A stretch of DNA of 63,068 nucleotides, from assembly GCA_036511675.1 (NCBI GenBank), contig DATCBU010000072.1, positions 1 through 63,068 on the forward strand, given 5' to 3'. Position numbers and translations under genes: made by a program. The stretch comes from Chersky-840 sp036511675 (GTDB taxonomy: Bacteria > Actinomycetota > Acidimicrobiia > Acidimicrobiales > UBA8190). Numbering within the stretch: the first letter of the stretch is position 1; every line of letters starts with the position of its first letter. Below are positions 51,760 to 61,269 of the stretch, piece after piece. The notes under the pieces were generated by a model, which saw only the letters and a list, made by a program, of their open reading frames with translations, searched no databases and was not told the DNA's origin.

Positions 51760-53424
51760 TCAACCCTCCGGCGGCGTCTCGGCTTCCGCGCCGACGTCCC
51801 GCCCGGAGGGCCCGTCGCGGTGGCCCCCCATGTGGCGCGTCGTGATGGCCTCGGCCTCCCGGGCGGCGAGGGGGTGCCCGGTGAGCACGAGCACGAAGGG
51901 CTCTTTGTCGAGCTCGTACAACAAGCAGTCGGTCTCGGCCATGACCGAGGCCAGGCGCGCCACCCCGTGCACCAGCGCCACCTCGCCGAATCCCTCACCC
52001 CGCCCCAATGTGGCCACGAGGACACCGCCGCGATGCACCGTGAGTGTCCCGTCGCCGATGGCGTAGTAGCGATCACCGGACTCGCCTTCTCGAACCACCA
52101 CCGTGTTCGCCTTGACCGTGACGGGGACGAGCCGGCGCGCCACTCCTTCGAGCGCCGGGGCGGGGAGGCCGGCGAAGATCCGGATGGAACGCAGCAGTCT
52201 GATCTCCACCTGGGGGACATCGGCGGCGGCGTCGACGGCGCGCAGCGGCCGCCACAGCACCAGCACCCCCACCACGGCCAGGACCGCCGGCGACACCAGC
52301 GCGGTCCGGTACCCGCCCGCCGTCACGCTGACCTGCGCCACCACGAAGCCGAGCATGAGGCCCAGGTCCATGAGCGACTCGCGCACGGAGAAGATCCCGG
52401 CCAGGGCATCGGAGGGCGCGGCCCGTTGCAACAGCGTGGAGCCGGTGACGTCGATGACGCTGCCCGACAGGCCCACGAGGGCCAAGAGCACGAAGGCTAC
52501 GGCCACGGTGGGATGGGCGGCGACGAGGGCGAGGGCGACGGTGGCACTCACGATCCCTCCGATCAGAAAGCCCACCAGGCGGGGCCGGCCCACCACCATG
52601 GCGGTGACCGCGCCGGCGGCCAGCCCCCCCGCCGCCATCACCGCCGTCAGATATCCCGCACCGCCCTGCCCCAGATGCAGCACGCTCACGGCCAGGACCA
52701 CGCCCAGGAGGTCGAGCGTGCCGACAAAGGCTTGGTAGAAGAGGCTGAGCGAGCACAGCAGCCGGGTCGGCCCCCGACGGCGCACCACGGACAGGTTGGC
52801 GCCCAGCTTCTCCCGCAATGACTCCTCGCCCGGCTCGGCGGAGGCGGCGCCTTCGGGCAGGCCCACCACGAGCGCTCCGGCCCCGACCGTCATCGCCGCC
52901 GTGACACCGATGGACAGCGCCGGCCCTCGGATCGCCAGCAGCAACCCGGCCACCGCGGGAAAGACCAACCGGCTCGCCTGCTCGACCCAACCGGCCATGA
53001 TGTTGGACGCCGTGAGCTCCTCGGCGGTCCGGACGATCGAAGGGACCATCGCCGCTTGGGCGGGGCGGACCACGGTGATGCCGAGGTTCACCACCGGCGC
53101 CAGGATGAACACGACGTCGCGTGGCGCGCCGACGGCGATCGCCGCCGCCACCCCCGCCAAGGCGACACCCAGGACGGCGAGGCCCCCCACGAGCACGCGT
53201 CCGGGTCGGTGGCGATCGACGAAGGCGCCGATGAGGGGGCCGAGCACGACGCAGGGCGCCAGCTGGACCACGGCGATCAGTGATGCCGCCGCCGTGCCCC
53301 CGTGGTCGTAGGCGTAGACCAGCAGGGAGATCCACGCCGACCACTCCACCCCGATGCACAGGCCGTAGCTGAGCTCGAGGCGCCGCAAGGGCCGGTTCCT
53401 GAGGGCGGAGGCGAACACGCCCAT
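51760..53424 (-). CDS. MFS transporter fused to a cyclic-nucleotide-binding domain
   Basis: About 554 residues from ATG 53424 (CGGAGGCGGG upstream). The first 400 form a 12-helix MFS half-repeat pair (WSAWISLLVYAYD; IGAFVDRHRPGRVLVGG). The C-terminal 130 are a CRP-type domain with REGESGDRYYAIGDGTLTV and GFGEVALVHGVARLASV, where the Glu and Arg of the phosphate cassette are kept. Transport is probably gated by a nucleotide. Substrate unknown. GTG codons upstream to 53484 are alternatives. Confidence 0.84.
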   Translation of the reverse strand: MGVFASALRNRPLRRLELSYGLCIGVEWSAWISLLVYAYDHGGTAAASLIAVVQLAPCVVLGPLIGAFVDRHRPGRVLVGGLAVLGVALAGVAAAIAVGAPRDVVFILAPVVNLGITVVRPAQAAMVPSIVRTAEELTASNIMAGWVEQASRLVFPAVAGLLLAIRGPALSIGVTAAMTVGAGALVVGLPEGAASAEPGEESLREKLGANLSVVRRRGPTRLLCSLSLFYQAFVGTLDLLGVVLAVSVLHLGQGGAGYLTAVMAAGGLAAGAVTAMVVGRPRLVGFLIGGIVSATVALALVAAHPTVAVAFVLLALVGLSGSVIDVTGSTLLQRAAPSDALAGIFSVRESLMDLGLMLGFVVAQVSVTAGGYRTALVSPAVLAVVGVLVLWRPLRAVDAAADVPQVEIRLLRSIRIFAGLPAPALEGVARRLVPVTVKANTVVVREGESGDRYYAIGDGTLTVHRGGVLVATLGRGEGFGEVALVHGVARLASVMAETDCLLYELDKEPFVLVLTGHPLAAREAEAITTRHMGGHRDGPSGRDVGAEAETPPEG

Positions 53425-53496
53425 GACCGCCCGCCTCCGCTCGTCCACGCCCAGACTCCTACACCCCGGCCTCGGGCCGGTCAACGAAGGGCGGGC

Positions 53497-54441
53497 CTAC
53501 CGGCGGCCGTAGCGGTCGCTGAGGCGGCCGCCCAGATGGGCGAGGTGGCTGCGCACGGCGTCGGGGGCGACCACCTCGAGGTGGTCGGCGAACCCGGCGA
53601 GCTCGGCCGCCACCATGTGGGCCGAGTGACCCCGCACCTCGACGGTCACCCGACCGTCGTCGCCGGCGTCCCCGACGGTGACACGCGTGCCGAGCACGCC
53701 GTGCAGGACTCCCACGATGCCGGGCTCGGCGAGCACCGTCGCCTTGCACGGGGTGCGCCGTTCGTCGAGCGTCGACAGCACGGTCTGCCATGTCTCGGCC
53801 AGGTCGAAACCGGCGGGTCGTCGCACGGGTTGGTCGCTCAGCACCACGGCCCGCACCCGGCTGACCCGGAACGTCCGCATCCCGGCGTCGGTGTCGGCGA
53901 TCAGGTACCAGGTCTGGCGCTTGGCCACGAGCCCGAGCGGGTGGACGGTCCGCTCGCCCGGCTCCTTGTCGCGCCCCGCATAGTGCAGTCGGACCTGGAC
54001 ACCCTCCACCACGGCCTGCTGCAAGGCGCCGAGGTGCGGGGGTGGGTCGACGGGAAGGCGGTCCCAGTCCGAGGCGTCGATGATGACCGCCCCTCCGGCG
54101 GACTCGGCGCTGGCGCGAAAGGTCTCGGGCAGCGCCCGCACCAGTTTCCGCAGGGCCGCCTTGACGTCGGGGGTGGCGGCTCCGGGGCCGGCCACGAGGA
54201 ACAGGGCCCGGGCCTCGGCCGCGGTGAGCCCACTGAGGTCGGTGCGGGCCCCGCCCACGAGCGACCATCCGCCGCCCCGTCCGGCCTGGGAGTACACCGG
54301 GACACCGGCGATGGCCAGTGCCTCGAGGTCGCGGCGGGCCGTGCGGGGCGAGATCTCGAGCTCCTGGGCCACCTCGGCCACCGTGGCCCGACCTCGCGAC
54401 TGCAGGAAGAGGAGGGTGGCGACGAGACGATCGGCTCGCAC
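53497..54441 (-). CDS. WYL-domain transcriptional regulator (YafY type)
   Basis: 314 residues from GTG 54441. RADRLVATLLFLQSRGRATVAEVAQELEISPRTARRDLEAL is the helix-turn-helix, and the WYL domain has GLVAKRQTWYLIADTD and FRVSRVRAVVL. WYL regulators bind nucleic acid or small ligands and control stress genes. Divergent from the limonene-epoxide-hydrolase-like gene, which may be its target. Confidence 0.87.
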   Translation of the reverse strand: MRADRLVATLLFLQSRGRATVAEVAQELEISPRTARRDLEALAIAGVPVYSQAGRGGGWSLVGGARTDLSGLTAAEARALFLVAGPGAATPDVKAALRKLVRALPETFRASAESAGGAVIIDASDWDRLPVDPPPHLGALQQAVVEGVQVRLHYAGRDKEPGERTVHPLGLVAKRQTWYLIADTDAGMRTFRVSRVRAVVLSDQPVRRPAGFDLAETWQTVLSTLDERRTPCKATVLAEPGIVGVLHGVLGTRVTVGDAGDDGRVTVEVRGHSAHMVAAELAGFADHLEVVAPDAVRSHLAHLGGRLSDRYGRR

Positions 54442-54557
54442 AGGCACAGCATGGCACCGAACATGGTCATCTTGTGGCCAGGTTGCCCAAAGATGCCGGG
54501 GCGGCGCCGGCGGTGCTACGCATGACGCCACCCCGACGCCGACAGAGAGGTGATCCC

Positions 54558-54932
54558 GTGCCCACACCCCCGCTTGATGTCGTCCTGAACTTCTGTGCCG
54601 GATGGTCCAAGCTCGACATCGACGAGATCATGGGGTACTTCCACGCCGATGCCGTCTACCACAACATCCCCGTGGACCCCCTCGTAGGGCGCGACGGCAT
54701 CCGGGAGATGATCGTTGGGTTCACCGCCGGGTGGGACCGGGTCGACTTCGAGGTCCGCCACGCGCTGGCCCAGGGCGACGTGGTGCTCACCGAGCGGGTC
54801 GACCACTTCGTGTCCGCCGAACGCACGATCAGCCTGCCGGTCATGGGCACGTTCGAATTGGAGGGCGGCCTGATCAAGGCGTGGCGCGACTACTTCGACC
54901 TCAACCAGTTCATGAGCCAGCTGACGGCCTGA
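54558..54932 (+). CDS. limonene-1,2-epoxide hydrolase-like protein
   Basis: 124 residues from GTG 54558 with AGAGAGG upstream. VVLNFCAGWSKLDIDEIMGYFHADAVYHNIP is the LEH/SnoaL-like cone; ERVDHFV and WRDYFDLNQF hold the Asp/Arg/Asp residues used by limonene epoxide hydrolase. It may open a small epoxide. Divergent from the WYL regulator gene. Confidence 0.82.
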   Translation: MPTPPLDVVLNFCAGWSKLDIDEIMGYFHADAVYHNIPVDPLVGRDGIREMIVGFTAGWDRVDFEVRHALAQGDVVLTERVDHFVSAERTISLPVMGTFELEGGLIKAWRDYFDLNQFMSQLTA

Positions 54933-54956
54933 TCCCACCCCGGCGCGTCGCCGGCC

Positions 54957-55832
54957 CTATTTGAAGTCCTGGGTGAACGCCGCCTCGGAGTTGGGGAACT
55001 GGGTGATGGCGGAGTCGACCACCCCGTCGTAGGAGAAGTACGAGCTGTAGCCCACGTCGTTGTTCGGGTTCACGATGAACCCGTACATGTCGTTGATGAA
55101 CGCCGGGTCGTCGGCGCCGTTCAGACCCCATTCGGGGACGCTCACGTACTTCCCGTGCGCTTTGGCGAAGTTCACTGTGTACGACAGGCCCCCGACCGTG
55201 TCGAGCGTGGCCGTCCAACTCGATCCCGGGTTGTCGTACTGGTCGGTGCCGATGTAGTCGACGTACTGGTCGCCGGGATACGACGCTGCGTACGACCCGT
55301 TGGTGGGCGTCTCGTCCGCCGCCGCGCACCAGTCGAAGAAAAAGTGCTGCCCCGGGACGCTGCGCATGGTGGTCACGATGTCGTCGAAGGCCGTCACGTA
55401 CTGAGCGGGGGTGGTGTTCTGCACGCCCCACGAGAAATGCGTCGTGGACCACTCCCATCCCACGCGCAGGATGGCGTAGGACTGCCCGCCGTTGACGAGG
55501 TTCTGGGCCAGCTGCTGGTAGACGCCGAGGTTGGCCGGGGTCTGGGCCGGACTGCTGTTGTTTGGCGACATGGTCACCCCGAGGTACATGCGCAGCGATG
55601 TCGAGGGTGGCGTGTAGGTGCCGATGGCGCTCCACGAGGACTGACTGGTGTATCCCGAGATGCCCTGCAACGTGACGCCGAGGTGACTGGCCAGGGCGTT
55701 GGCGTCACTAGGGCTCTGCGAGGACACGAACAGGCCCAGCGCGTTCGACGACGGCGCTCTGGGGAGCGAGCATCCCGCCACCGTCGACAGGGCGACTACG
55801 AGCACCGCCATCCCGATTCCCCCCCTGCGCAT
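54957..55832 (-). CDS. secreted lipoprotein, GH26/GH5-like beta-barrel
   Basis: 291 residues from ATG 55832. A lipoprotein signal ends in TVAGC. The fold suggests a (beta/alpha)8 glycoside hydrolase: LRVGWEWSTTHFSWG matches the acid/base strand of GH26 (normally HEMNGxW) and VSVPEWGLNG the nucleophile strand, so both glutamates are present. A mannan or other beta-glycan substrate is possible. It faces the GNAT gene and lies near the GH114-like gene. Confidence 0.75.
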   Translation of the reverse strand: MRRGGIGMAVLVVALSTVAGCSLPRAPSSNALGLFVSSQSPSDANALASHLGVTLQGISGYTSQSSWSAIGTYTPPSTSLRMYLGVTMSPNNSSPAQTPANLGVYQQLAQNLVNGGQSYAILRVGWEWSTTHFSWGVQNTTPAQYVTAFDDIVTTMRSVPGQHFFFDWCAAADETPTNGSYAASYPGDQYVDYIGTDQYDNPGSSWTATLDTVGGLSYTVNFAKAHGKYVSVPEWGLNGADDPAFINDMYGFIVNPNNDVGYSSYFSYDGVVDSAITQFPNSEAAFTQDFK

Positions 55833-55952
55833 CACCCATCTCCCCCGAGGGCCACCACCCTCCCGATGGCGCCTCCCTCTCAGCCTAACGCCTACCGGCC
55901 GTGTTCTCGGGGCCGCACCTGGTGACCGCCGGGTGCCTGCGAGAATGCGCCC

Positions 55953-56462
55953 GTGCTGCGCGTGCGCCCGGCCCGACCCGACGACGCCGCCCCGGTCGCC
56001 GCCGTCCACGTCCGCTCGTGGCAGGCCGGGTACCGCGGGTTGCTCCCCGACGACTATCTCGACGGACTGCGCCCCGAGGACCGCATGAGCCGGTACACCT
56101 TGGGGTCCTCGGACCCCGAGGTCCCGTCGACCGGCGTGGCGGAACGAGACGGTGCCGTCTGCGGATTCGTGACCACCGGACCGTCCCGAGACGCCGATGT
56201 CCCCGACGGGGGAGCGCTGCTCGCCCTCTACGTCGACCCCGAGGCGTGGGGGCTGGGGGTGGGACGACGGCTCTTGGCCCACGGGCGGGGGCACCTGGGC
56301 CGAGGTGGGTTCACCGAGGCCACGTTGTGGGTGCTGGTGGGCAACGACCGAGCCCAACGCTTCTACCACGCCGACGGTTGGGTGCCCGACGGCCATCGAC
56401 GGGTGGTGGAGGTCTGGGACATCGCCGTCGACGAGGTCCGCTACCGCCGTCGACTTCCCTGA
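55953..56462 (+). CDS. GNAT acetyltransferase
   Basis: 169 residues. VRPARPDDAAPVAAVHVRSW opens the fold, and YVDPEAWGLGVGRRLLAHG is the acetyl-CoA loop (motif A), followed by NDRAQRFYHADGW. Substrate unknown. GTG 55953 start; the SRPBCC gene follows 44 bp after. Confidence 0.83.
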   Translation: MLRVRPARPDDAAPVAAVHVRSWQAGYRGLLPDDYLDGLRPEDRMSRYTLGSSDPEVPSTGVAERDGAVCGFVTTGPSRDADVPDGGALLALYVDPEAWGLGVGRRLLAHGRGHLGRGGFTEATLWVLVGNDRAQRFYHADGWVPDGHRRVVEVWDIAVDEVRYRRRLP

Positions 56463-56506
56463 GGCGCGACCAAAACCCGGGGGACCAGTCGTGGCAGGAT
56501 GCCGTC

Positions 56507-57004
56507 GTGACCACGACACGCCTGGAGGTTGAGCGGCCCATCGCCGCCAGTCCGGCGGCCATCTTCGGGCTGCTGTGCGACCCCAAGGGCCATGTGGCCA
56601 TCGACGCCTCGGGGATGCTCATGGACGCCACCGGGGATCCCGTCACCGCCGTGGGCGACCAATTCGTGGTGCACATGGACCGGGAGTCTCTCAACGACTA
56701 TCCCATGGGTCGCTACGACGTCGAGGTGACGATCACGACCTTCGTCCCCGACGGCGAGATCGCCTGGACCGTCGTGGGCACGATCCGGCCGCCGATAGGG
56801 CACGTCTACGGCTACACCTTGGTCCCCATCGAGGGGGGCACCCTCGTCACGTCGTACTACGACTGGTCCTCGATCGACCCGGTGTGGAAGGACAGCGCGA
56901 TATTCCCCGTCATCTCCGAAGGGGCGTTGCGAGCCACCCTGGGCATCATGGCCCGCACCGTGGCGCCGGCTGGCTTCACCGACACGGTTTCCGCACACCC
57001 GTGA
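56507..57004 (+). CDS. SRPBCC (START-like) family protein
   Basis: 165 residues from GTG 56507. VERPIAASPAAIFGLLCDPKGHVAIDASG opens the helix-grip fold, with the long C-terminal helix near the end (VWKDSAIFPVISEGALRATLGIMA). Such proteins bind hydrophobic ligands or act as cyclases. The 3' end overlaps the GH114-like gene tail by 29 bp, convergent. Confidence 0.83.
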   Translation: MTTTRLEVERPIAASPAAIFGLLCDPKGHVAIDASGMLMDATGDPVTAVGDQFVVHMDRESLNDYPMGRYDVEVTITTFVPDGEIAWTVVGTIRPPIGHVYGYTLVPIEGGTLVTSYYDWSSIDPVWKDSAIFPVISEGALRATLGIMARTVAPAGFTDTVSAHP

Positions 57005-57857
57005 GCCCGAGGTTGAACTTGGCGCCGTTGAGCCCACGGAGGTCGTCCTTGGGGCAGAACGAGGCCGGGCTCGACCGGTATTCGGCGTTGAAGACCGCCT
57101 TGTGCCCGAGGTACGCGGACAGCGCCCCGCAGGTCGAGAATTGGTTGCACTGCTCGGTCAGCACGGCGTCGGCGAGCGGGAACATGTCACTGGCGTAGCG
57201 GTCACCGGTGTCGTCGGGGTTCTTGATCCACCACCCGAGACCCAGCCCGTGCATGTAGTCGCCCAGCATCGTCATGTACGACTCCTCGACGGCCTGGGTC
57301 AGCGGGAAGCCACTGCCGTCGGCGTACTCCTCGTCGATGTCGGTCTCCACCGCATCGAATCCCTTGGCCGCGCACTGCGCGGCGATCATGGACTCGATGA
57401 TGGAGACGGTGGCGGGAGCCCGGATATCGAGGTAGTACTCGGGATAGCCGGGCACCTTGTTCCCGAAGACGCCGGCGTTGTGCAGCTGCTGGTAGTAGGT
57501 GGTGGCGGTGCCCTCCTGCCCGGCGGAGTAGTAATTCCCCGCCGCTCCGACCTCGACGTAGCACACGACACGTTTGCCTTGGGCGTGCAGTGCCGTGACC
57601 GTCGATCGGGGATTGATGATGCCGTCGATGTCGTAGATGACCGGGGCCGGTGCCCGCCGACCGTTGGGGAGCTTGTCGTGCGTTCCCATGTCCCGGGCGT
57701 TGCTCAATTTCAACGGGTGGCTGAGCTCCCATTGCCAGGGCTGACTCCCGAGCGGGGGAGTCCACCACGCCGAGGCCTGGGCCCGGGGGACGGCCCGGAG
57801 GCCGAAGAGCGCCACCACGAGCACGAGGGCGACGACGAATCTCGTAGTCCATGACAT
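56976..57857 (-). CDS. secreted endo-alpha-1,4-polygalactosaminidase-like protein (GH114)
   Basis: About 293 residues from ATG 57857 with GGGGGAG upstream. Signal helix at 7-24. Then PVIYDIDGIINPRSTVTALHAQ, KRVVCYVEVGAAGNYY, YPEYYLDIRAP and FDAVETDIDEEYADGSGF follow the TM1410/GH114 barrel, with acidic catalytic residues present. It likely cuts an amino-sugar exopolysaccharide. Together with the lipoprotein at 54957 it suggests glycan turnover at the cell surface. Confidence 0.85.
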   Translation of the reverse strand: MSWTTRFVVALVLVVALFGLRAVPRAQASAWWTPPLGSQPWQWELSHPLKLSNARDMGTHDKLPNGRRAPAPVIYDIDGIINPRSTVTALHAQGKRVVCYVEVGAAGNYYSAGQEGTATTYYQQLHNAGVFGNKVPGYPEYYLDIRAPATVSIIESMIAAQCAAKGFDAVETDIDEEYADGSGFPLTQAVEESYMTMLGDYMHGLGLGWWIKNPDDTGDRYASDMFPLADAVLTEQCNQFSTCGALSAYLGHKAVFNAEYRSSPASFCPKDDLRGLNGAKFNLGLTGVRKPCR

Positions 57858-58051
57858 CGGCACACTCCCCCCACCGGGTTCACGAGTGACCCTTGCCATC
57901 GGTGGACCCTGCCCTCGGTGGCCGGGCGAGCTTACCGTGCGGCCTCTCTCGGCTCCGGGCCGGGGCACCCGGCGGTGTCCGGGTGAACCGGTGCCGACCC
58001 ACGGCGCCGAACGTGGGGAGCGTCTCGATCGTGGCCTCAGAGGAGGCGACG

Positions 58052-58264
58052 ATGGCAATCGTGGCAGTGTTCGAGTTCCCCGGTGAGTCGGTGGACACGT
58101 ACGAGAAGGTGATGGCGACGGGTGCCGCCGTCGTCGACGTGTGGGAAGACGAAGCGTCATCCGCAGCATTCGGGGAGGTGATCGGCCCCGCCCTCCACGG
58201 AGCAGGTTTGGCGGGCGCACCCCCCCTCTATTCCGTGCAGGACACGATCAGCCAGGACGGCGGC
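58052..58264 (+). pseudogene. decayed antibiotic-biosynthesis-monooxygenase-like gene
   Basis: ATG 58052 follows AGAGGAGG and reads MAIVAVFEFPGESVDTYEKV, the usual start of a small dimeric ABM-type protein. The frame then jumps straight to VVDVWEDEASSAAFGEVI, skipping about 25 residues that relatives carry, so an in-frame deletion is likely. After LYSVQDTI, where relatives stop, the frame stays open to 58912 through sequence antisense to the next gene. A lost stop plus a deletion point to a non-functional gene, although a short protein could still be made. Confidence 0.55.
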
Positions 58265-58291
58265 GTGGGGCGCTGCCAACCTTGGGGTGCG

Positions 58292-58612
58292 TTACAGCTT
58301 CCGGCACTTGACGGCCGTGCCGTAGGCGCAGATCTCGGTCCAGTTCCCGCCCATCTCCGACGTGTCGAAGCGCATGGCCACGATGGCATCGGCGCCCTTG
58401 GCCGCAGCCTCTTGCACCATTCGCTCGGTCACCTCCTGGCGACTGGCGATCAAGTTCTTCGTCATGCCCTTGAGCTCGCCCCCGGCCAGCGATTTGAAGG
58501 ATGCGCCGATCTGAGAGCCGACATTGCGGCTTCGCACCGTCAGACCGAACACCTCACCGAGGACGTCGGTGATCTCGTAGCCCGGGAGGTCGTTCATCGT
58601 CGAGATCAGCAT
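58292..58612 (-). CDS. YbjQ/UPF0145 family protein
   Basis: 106 residues, a complete YbjQ-type domain: STMNDLPGYEITDVLGEVFGLTVRSRNVGSQIGASFKSLAGGEL, then KGADAIVAMRFDTSEM. Function unknown; it forms pentamers and may bind heavy metals. It lies antisense to the open frame that runs on from the decayed monooxygenase gene. Confidence 0.9.
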   Translation of the reverse strand: MLISTMNDLPGYEITDVLGEVFGLTVRSRNVGSQIGASFKSLAGGELKGMTKNLIASRQEVTERMVQEAAAKGADAIVAMRFDTSEMGGNWTEICAYGTAVKCRKL

Positions 58613-58749
58613 GCCAACCTCCGATCGTCACTGCGATGGTCATGTGCGGCGAGGGCCACCCTACCGCGGGGCGTTCCCGCATCCGTCGATCTGGATGCTC
58701 GACCGATTCCCCTCGACCTGATTGTGAACCATCTGCTCACCGCCGATCG

Positions 58750-59298
58750 CTACGATCTCGCCGCCGCCCGTCGTGCCAGCAACTGCGCCAACCTCGCGTC
58801 GATGCGCGTGTCGTGCTTCGGGCCCACCACGAGCAGGGCACCCAGCGTGTCGTCGGCGCGCCACGCCACGATGTACGCCCGCTCACCAGCACTGCTGAGG
58901 TCGAGGATCTGAGCCTCGTCGGCGATCCCGGCGACCGGGTGGCCACCTTCGATCTTGGCTTCTGACTCCAGAGCGACGTGGGCGGCCGAAGCGCTGGTAC
59001 ACGACATCTCGACACTGACGATCCAAGTGGACCGGGCCGAGGTCAAGATCGACTCCACTGGCACCGCCTGCCCCGGCACGCTGAAGACGGCGACGCCCGA
59101 TCGCTTGCAATGGGGCGACGGGGACTCCTGGCGGGCCTCGGTGGCAGCGGCGGCGGCGTTGGCTTTCACACCCAGTGAGCCCGGAATATCGGGACCGGTG
59201 AGCAGACCCGGGGGCGACGATCCACACCCCGACAACCCCAGCACCACGCCGAGACCGGCCACGATCGGGCGGAGGGAGCGGCGGCGACGCGTGGGCAC
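58750..59298 (-). CDS. predicted lipoprotein of unknown function
   Basis: About 182 residues from GTG 59298. A strong lipoprotein signal (RRRRSLRP, then VVLGLSGC) ends in a lipobox. The mature part has two cysteines and a beta-rich look (VAVFSVPGQAVPVESILTSARSTWIVSVEMS). ATG 59346 would extend the start. No family recognised. Divergent from the ABC binding-protein gene. Confidence 0.6.
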   Translation of the reverse strand: MPTRRRRSLRPIVAGLGVVLGLSGCGSSPPGLLTGPDIPGSLGVKANAAAAATEARQESPSPHCKRSGVAVFSVPGQAVPVESILTSARSTWIVSVEMSCTSASAAHVALESEAKIEGGHPVAGIADEAQILDLSSAGERAYIVAWRADDTLGALLVVGPKHDTRIDARLAQLLARRAAARS

Positions 59299-59526
59299 GT
59301 CTCTCGCGTCGACTGGGTGCTCCGGTGGCACGTGCCTCCCGTCCACCCTGGCGGCACCAAGGATCGCATGGGACTCTATAAGCCATGTTCGCGCCCGTCA
59401 CCGTCCGTGCCGACGGGCCGTGGTGCTGGCGCAGAAGGAGGCTGCGCTCTTCAACCACGGACTTCTCGGCAGCCAACAACTCCTTCTGGGTTTCGTCCCG
59501 GCGTCGAGACGTTCGGTGAACGTGGC

Positions 59527-60819
59527 GTGACGGTGCGGAGGTTGTGGACGGGCGTGGCGGCGCTGACGATCCTCGCTCTGGGGATGACGGGGTGCTCGAA
59601 CATTCCTCTCAGAACCGGTCCCGGACTGGACAATCCCGGCGTGAGCCCGACCCAGATCAAGGTGGGCAGCATTGCCAATGTCACAGGCCCGCTCTCGTCG
59701 GACTTCGCCCCCGTCGTCGACGGCGTCCAGGCCTATTTCTCGATGGTCAACGCCGAGGGGGGGGTGGCGGGGCGCACACTCAAGCTCGCCTACCAAGAAG
59801 ACGACCAGGGGAGCCCTACCACCGATCTCTCCGTGGCCCAGAAGCTCGTCGAGCGGGACCACGTGTTCGCCGTCGTGGGCGTCGGCACACCTTTCTTCGG
59901 AGGCGCGAGCTACCTGGCCCAGCAGGGGACCCCGACCTTCGGCTACATGGTCTCGACGGACTGGGCGGACAAGCCCACCTTGTTCGGGACCTACGGGTCA
60001 GTGCTCACATTTCACACCGCCGTCCCGGGCGAGGCGTACCTCGCCCGGCAGTTGGGGGCCACGTCGATCGGCGTCGTCGCCTATGGCGTGCCGCAGTCGG
60101 CGGCCGCCTGCCAGGCCGCAGTCACCGGCCTGCGCAGGCTCGGCCTCGACGTCTCCTTCAGCGACCTGAACCTGGTGTACGGGGCCGACCCCACTCCGTC
60201 GGTGTTGCAGATGAAGAACGACCATGTCGACTTCCTCTTGTCGTGCCTCGACCTCAACGGGAACGTGGCATTCGCCCGCGCCATCAGCCAGAACGACCTC
60301 ACCATGCACCAATTGTGGCTGGACGGCTATGACCGGGGCACGTTGCAGCAGTACGGGTCGATCATGAACGGGGTGTACTTCGGGGTCCAGCACGTCCCGT
60401 TCGAAGCAGCATCGGCGTTCCCGGGTGTGTACCCCGCCATGGAGACCTACCTCCAGGCGATGCAACGCTACGAGCCCTCGTCCACCTACGACGAGGTGGC
60501 CCTGGACGGCTGGATCTCCGCCGCCCTGTTCGTCTCGGGCCTGAAGACCGTGGGCCGCCACCTGACCCAGCAGAAGCTGGTCGCCGCGCTCAACAAAGTG
60601 ACGGCCTTCAACGGAGGGGGGTTGAACGCACCGGTCAATTGGACGACCGCCCACTCCACGGCCAAGACGGGCCGGCCGCCGTACTGCGGAGCGGCGGTCG
60701 AGGTGGTCGACGGCCACTTCGTCGCGAGAGTCGTCCCCGGCACCCATTCGGTCTTCGTGTGCTTCGGCTCGAGGAGCACGACGCCCATCTCACCGTTGCC
60801 GGGGACTCCGGGGAGCTGA
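59527..60819 (+). CDS. branched-chain-type ABC transporter substrate-binding lipoprotein
   Basis: 430 residues from GTG 59527. Lipoprotein signal ending in GMTGC, then the Leu/Ile/Val-binding fold: IKVGSIANVTGPLSSDFAP, VAGRTLKLAYQEDDQGSP, VGVGTPFFGGA and YDEVALDGWISAALFVSGL. No permease or ATPase genes are nearby, so it may serve a transporter encoded elsewhere or act as a sensor. The ligand is unknown. Confidence 0.86.
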   Translation: MTVRRLWTGVAALTILALGMTGCSNIPLRTGPGLDNPGVSPTQIKVGSIANVTGPLSSDFAPVVDGVQAYFSMVNAEGGVAGRTLKLAYQEDDQGSPTTDLSVAQKLVERDHVFAVVGVGTPFFGGASYLAQQGTPTFGYMVSTDWADKPTLFGTYGSVLTFHTAVPGEAYLARQLGATSIGVVAYGVPQSAAACQAAVTGLRRLGLDVSFSDLNLVYGADPTPSVLQMKNDHVDFLLSCLDLNGNVAFARAISQNDLTMHQLWLDGYDRGTLQQYGSIMNGVYFGVQHVPFEAASAFPGVYPAMETYLQAMQRYEPSSTYDEVALDGWISAALFVSGLKTVGRHLTQQKLVAALNKVTAFNGGGLNAPVNWTTAHSTAKTGRPPYCGAAVEVVDGHFVARVVPGTHSVFVCFGSRSTTPISPLPGTPGS

Positions 60820-60996
60820 TCGGTCCGCGGCGCCGGGAGCCTTACCCCTGCCCCCTCGAGAGCCCCCGTCCCGGGCCCGGTCGGAGCGGGGGACCCGGTG
60901 ACGAGTCAAGTTCCCCGGACTGCGAGCCGATGCCAACCTGGGAATTCCATGAGCGCCCGATCACCAAGACCACGTTCGTCGACAGGCGGTCCGACC

Positions 60997-61098
60997 ATGA
61001 TGACAATCCATGTCTCGCACAGCATCGAGATCGTGCTGATCACCGCCGCCCTGTGGGTCACGGCGTTGTTCGCCGTGCTGCGATTCACCCGACACTGA
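60997..61098 (+). CDS. very small membrane protein
   Basis: 33 residues from ATG 60997: a short polar start, then one helix (IEIVLITAALWVTALFAVLRF) and a basic end. No clear ribosome site. It may be real but is near the limit of what can be judged. Confidence 0.3.
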   Translation: MMTIHVSHSIEIVLITAALWVTALFAVLRFTRH

Positions 61099-61269
61099 GC
61101 CGGCCTCGACCCGGACGACAAGAGGCTGACGTGCGCCGGCGGGTCAGTACTATCTCCGCGGTGAGCCGCCCCGTCATTGCGTCGGGCGATGCCACCGAGG
61201 TCTCGACGTTCCCACGGACCTGGGTGTAGTCGATCGTGTCGCATTTTCTTATCGACCAACCGCCGCGGA

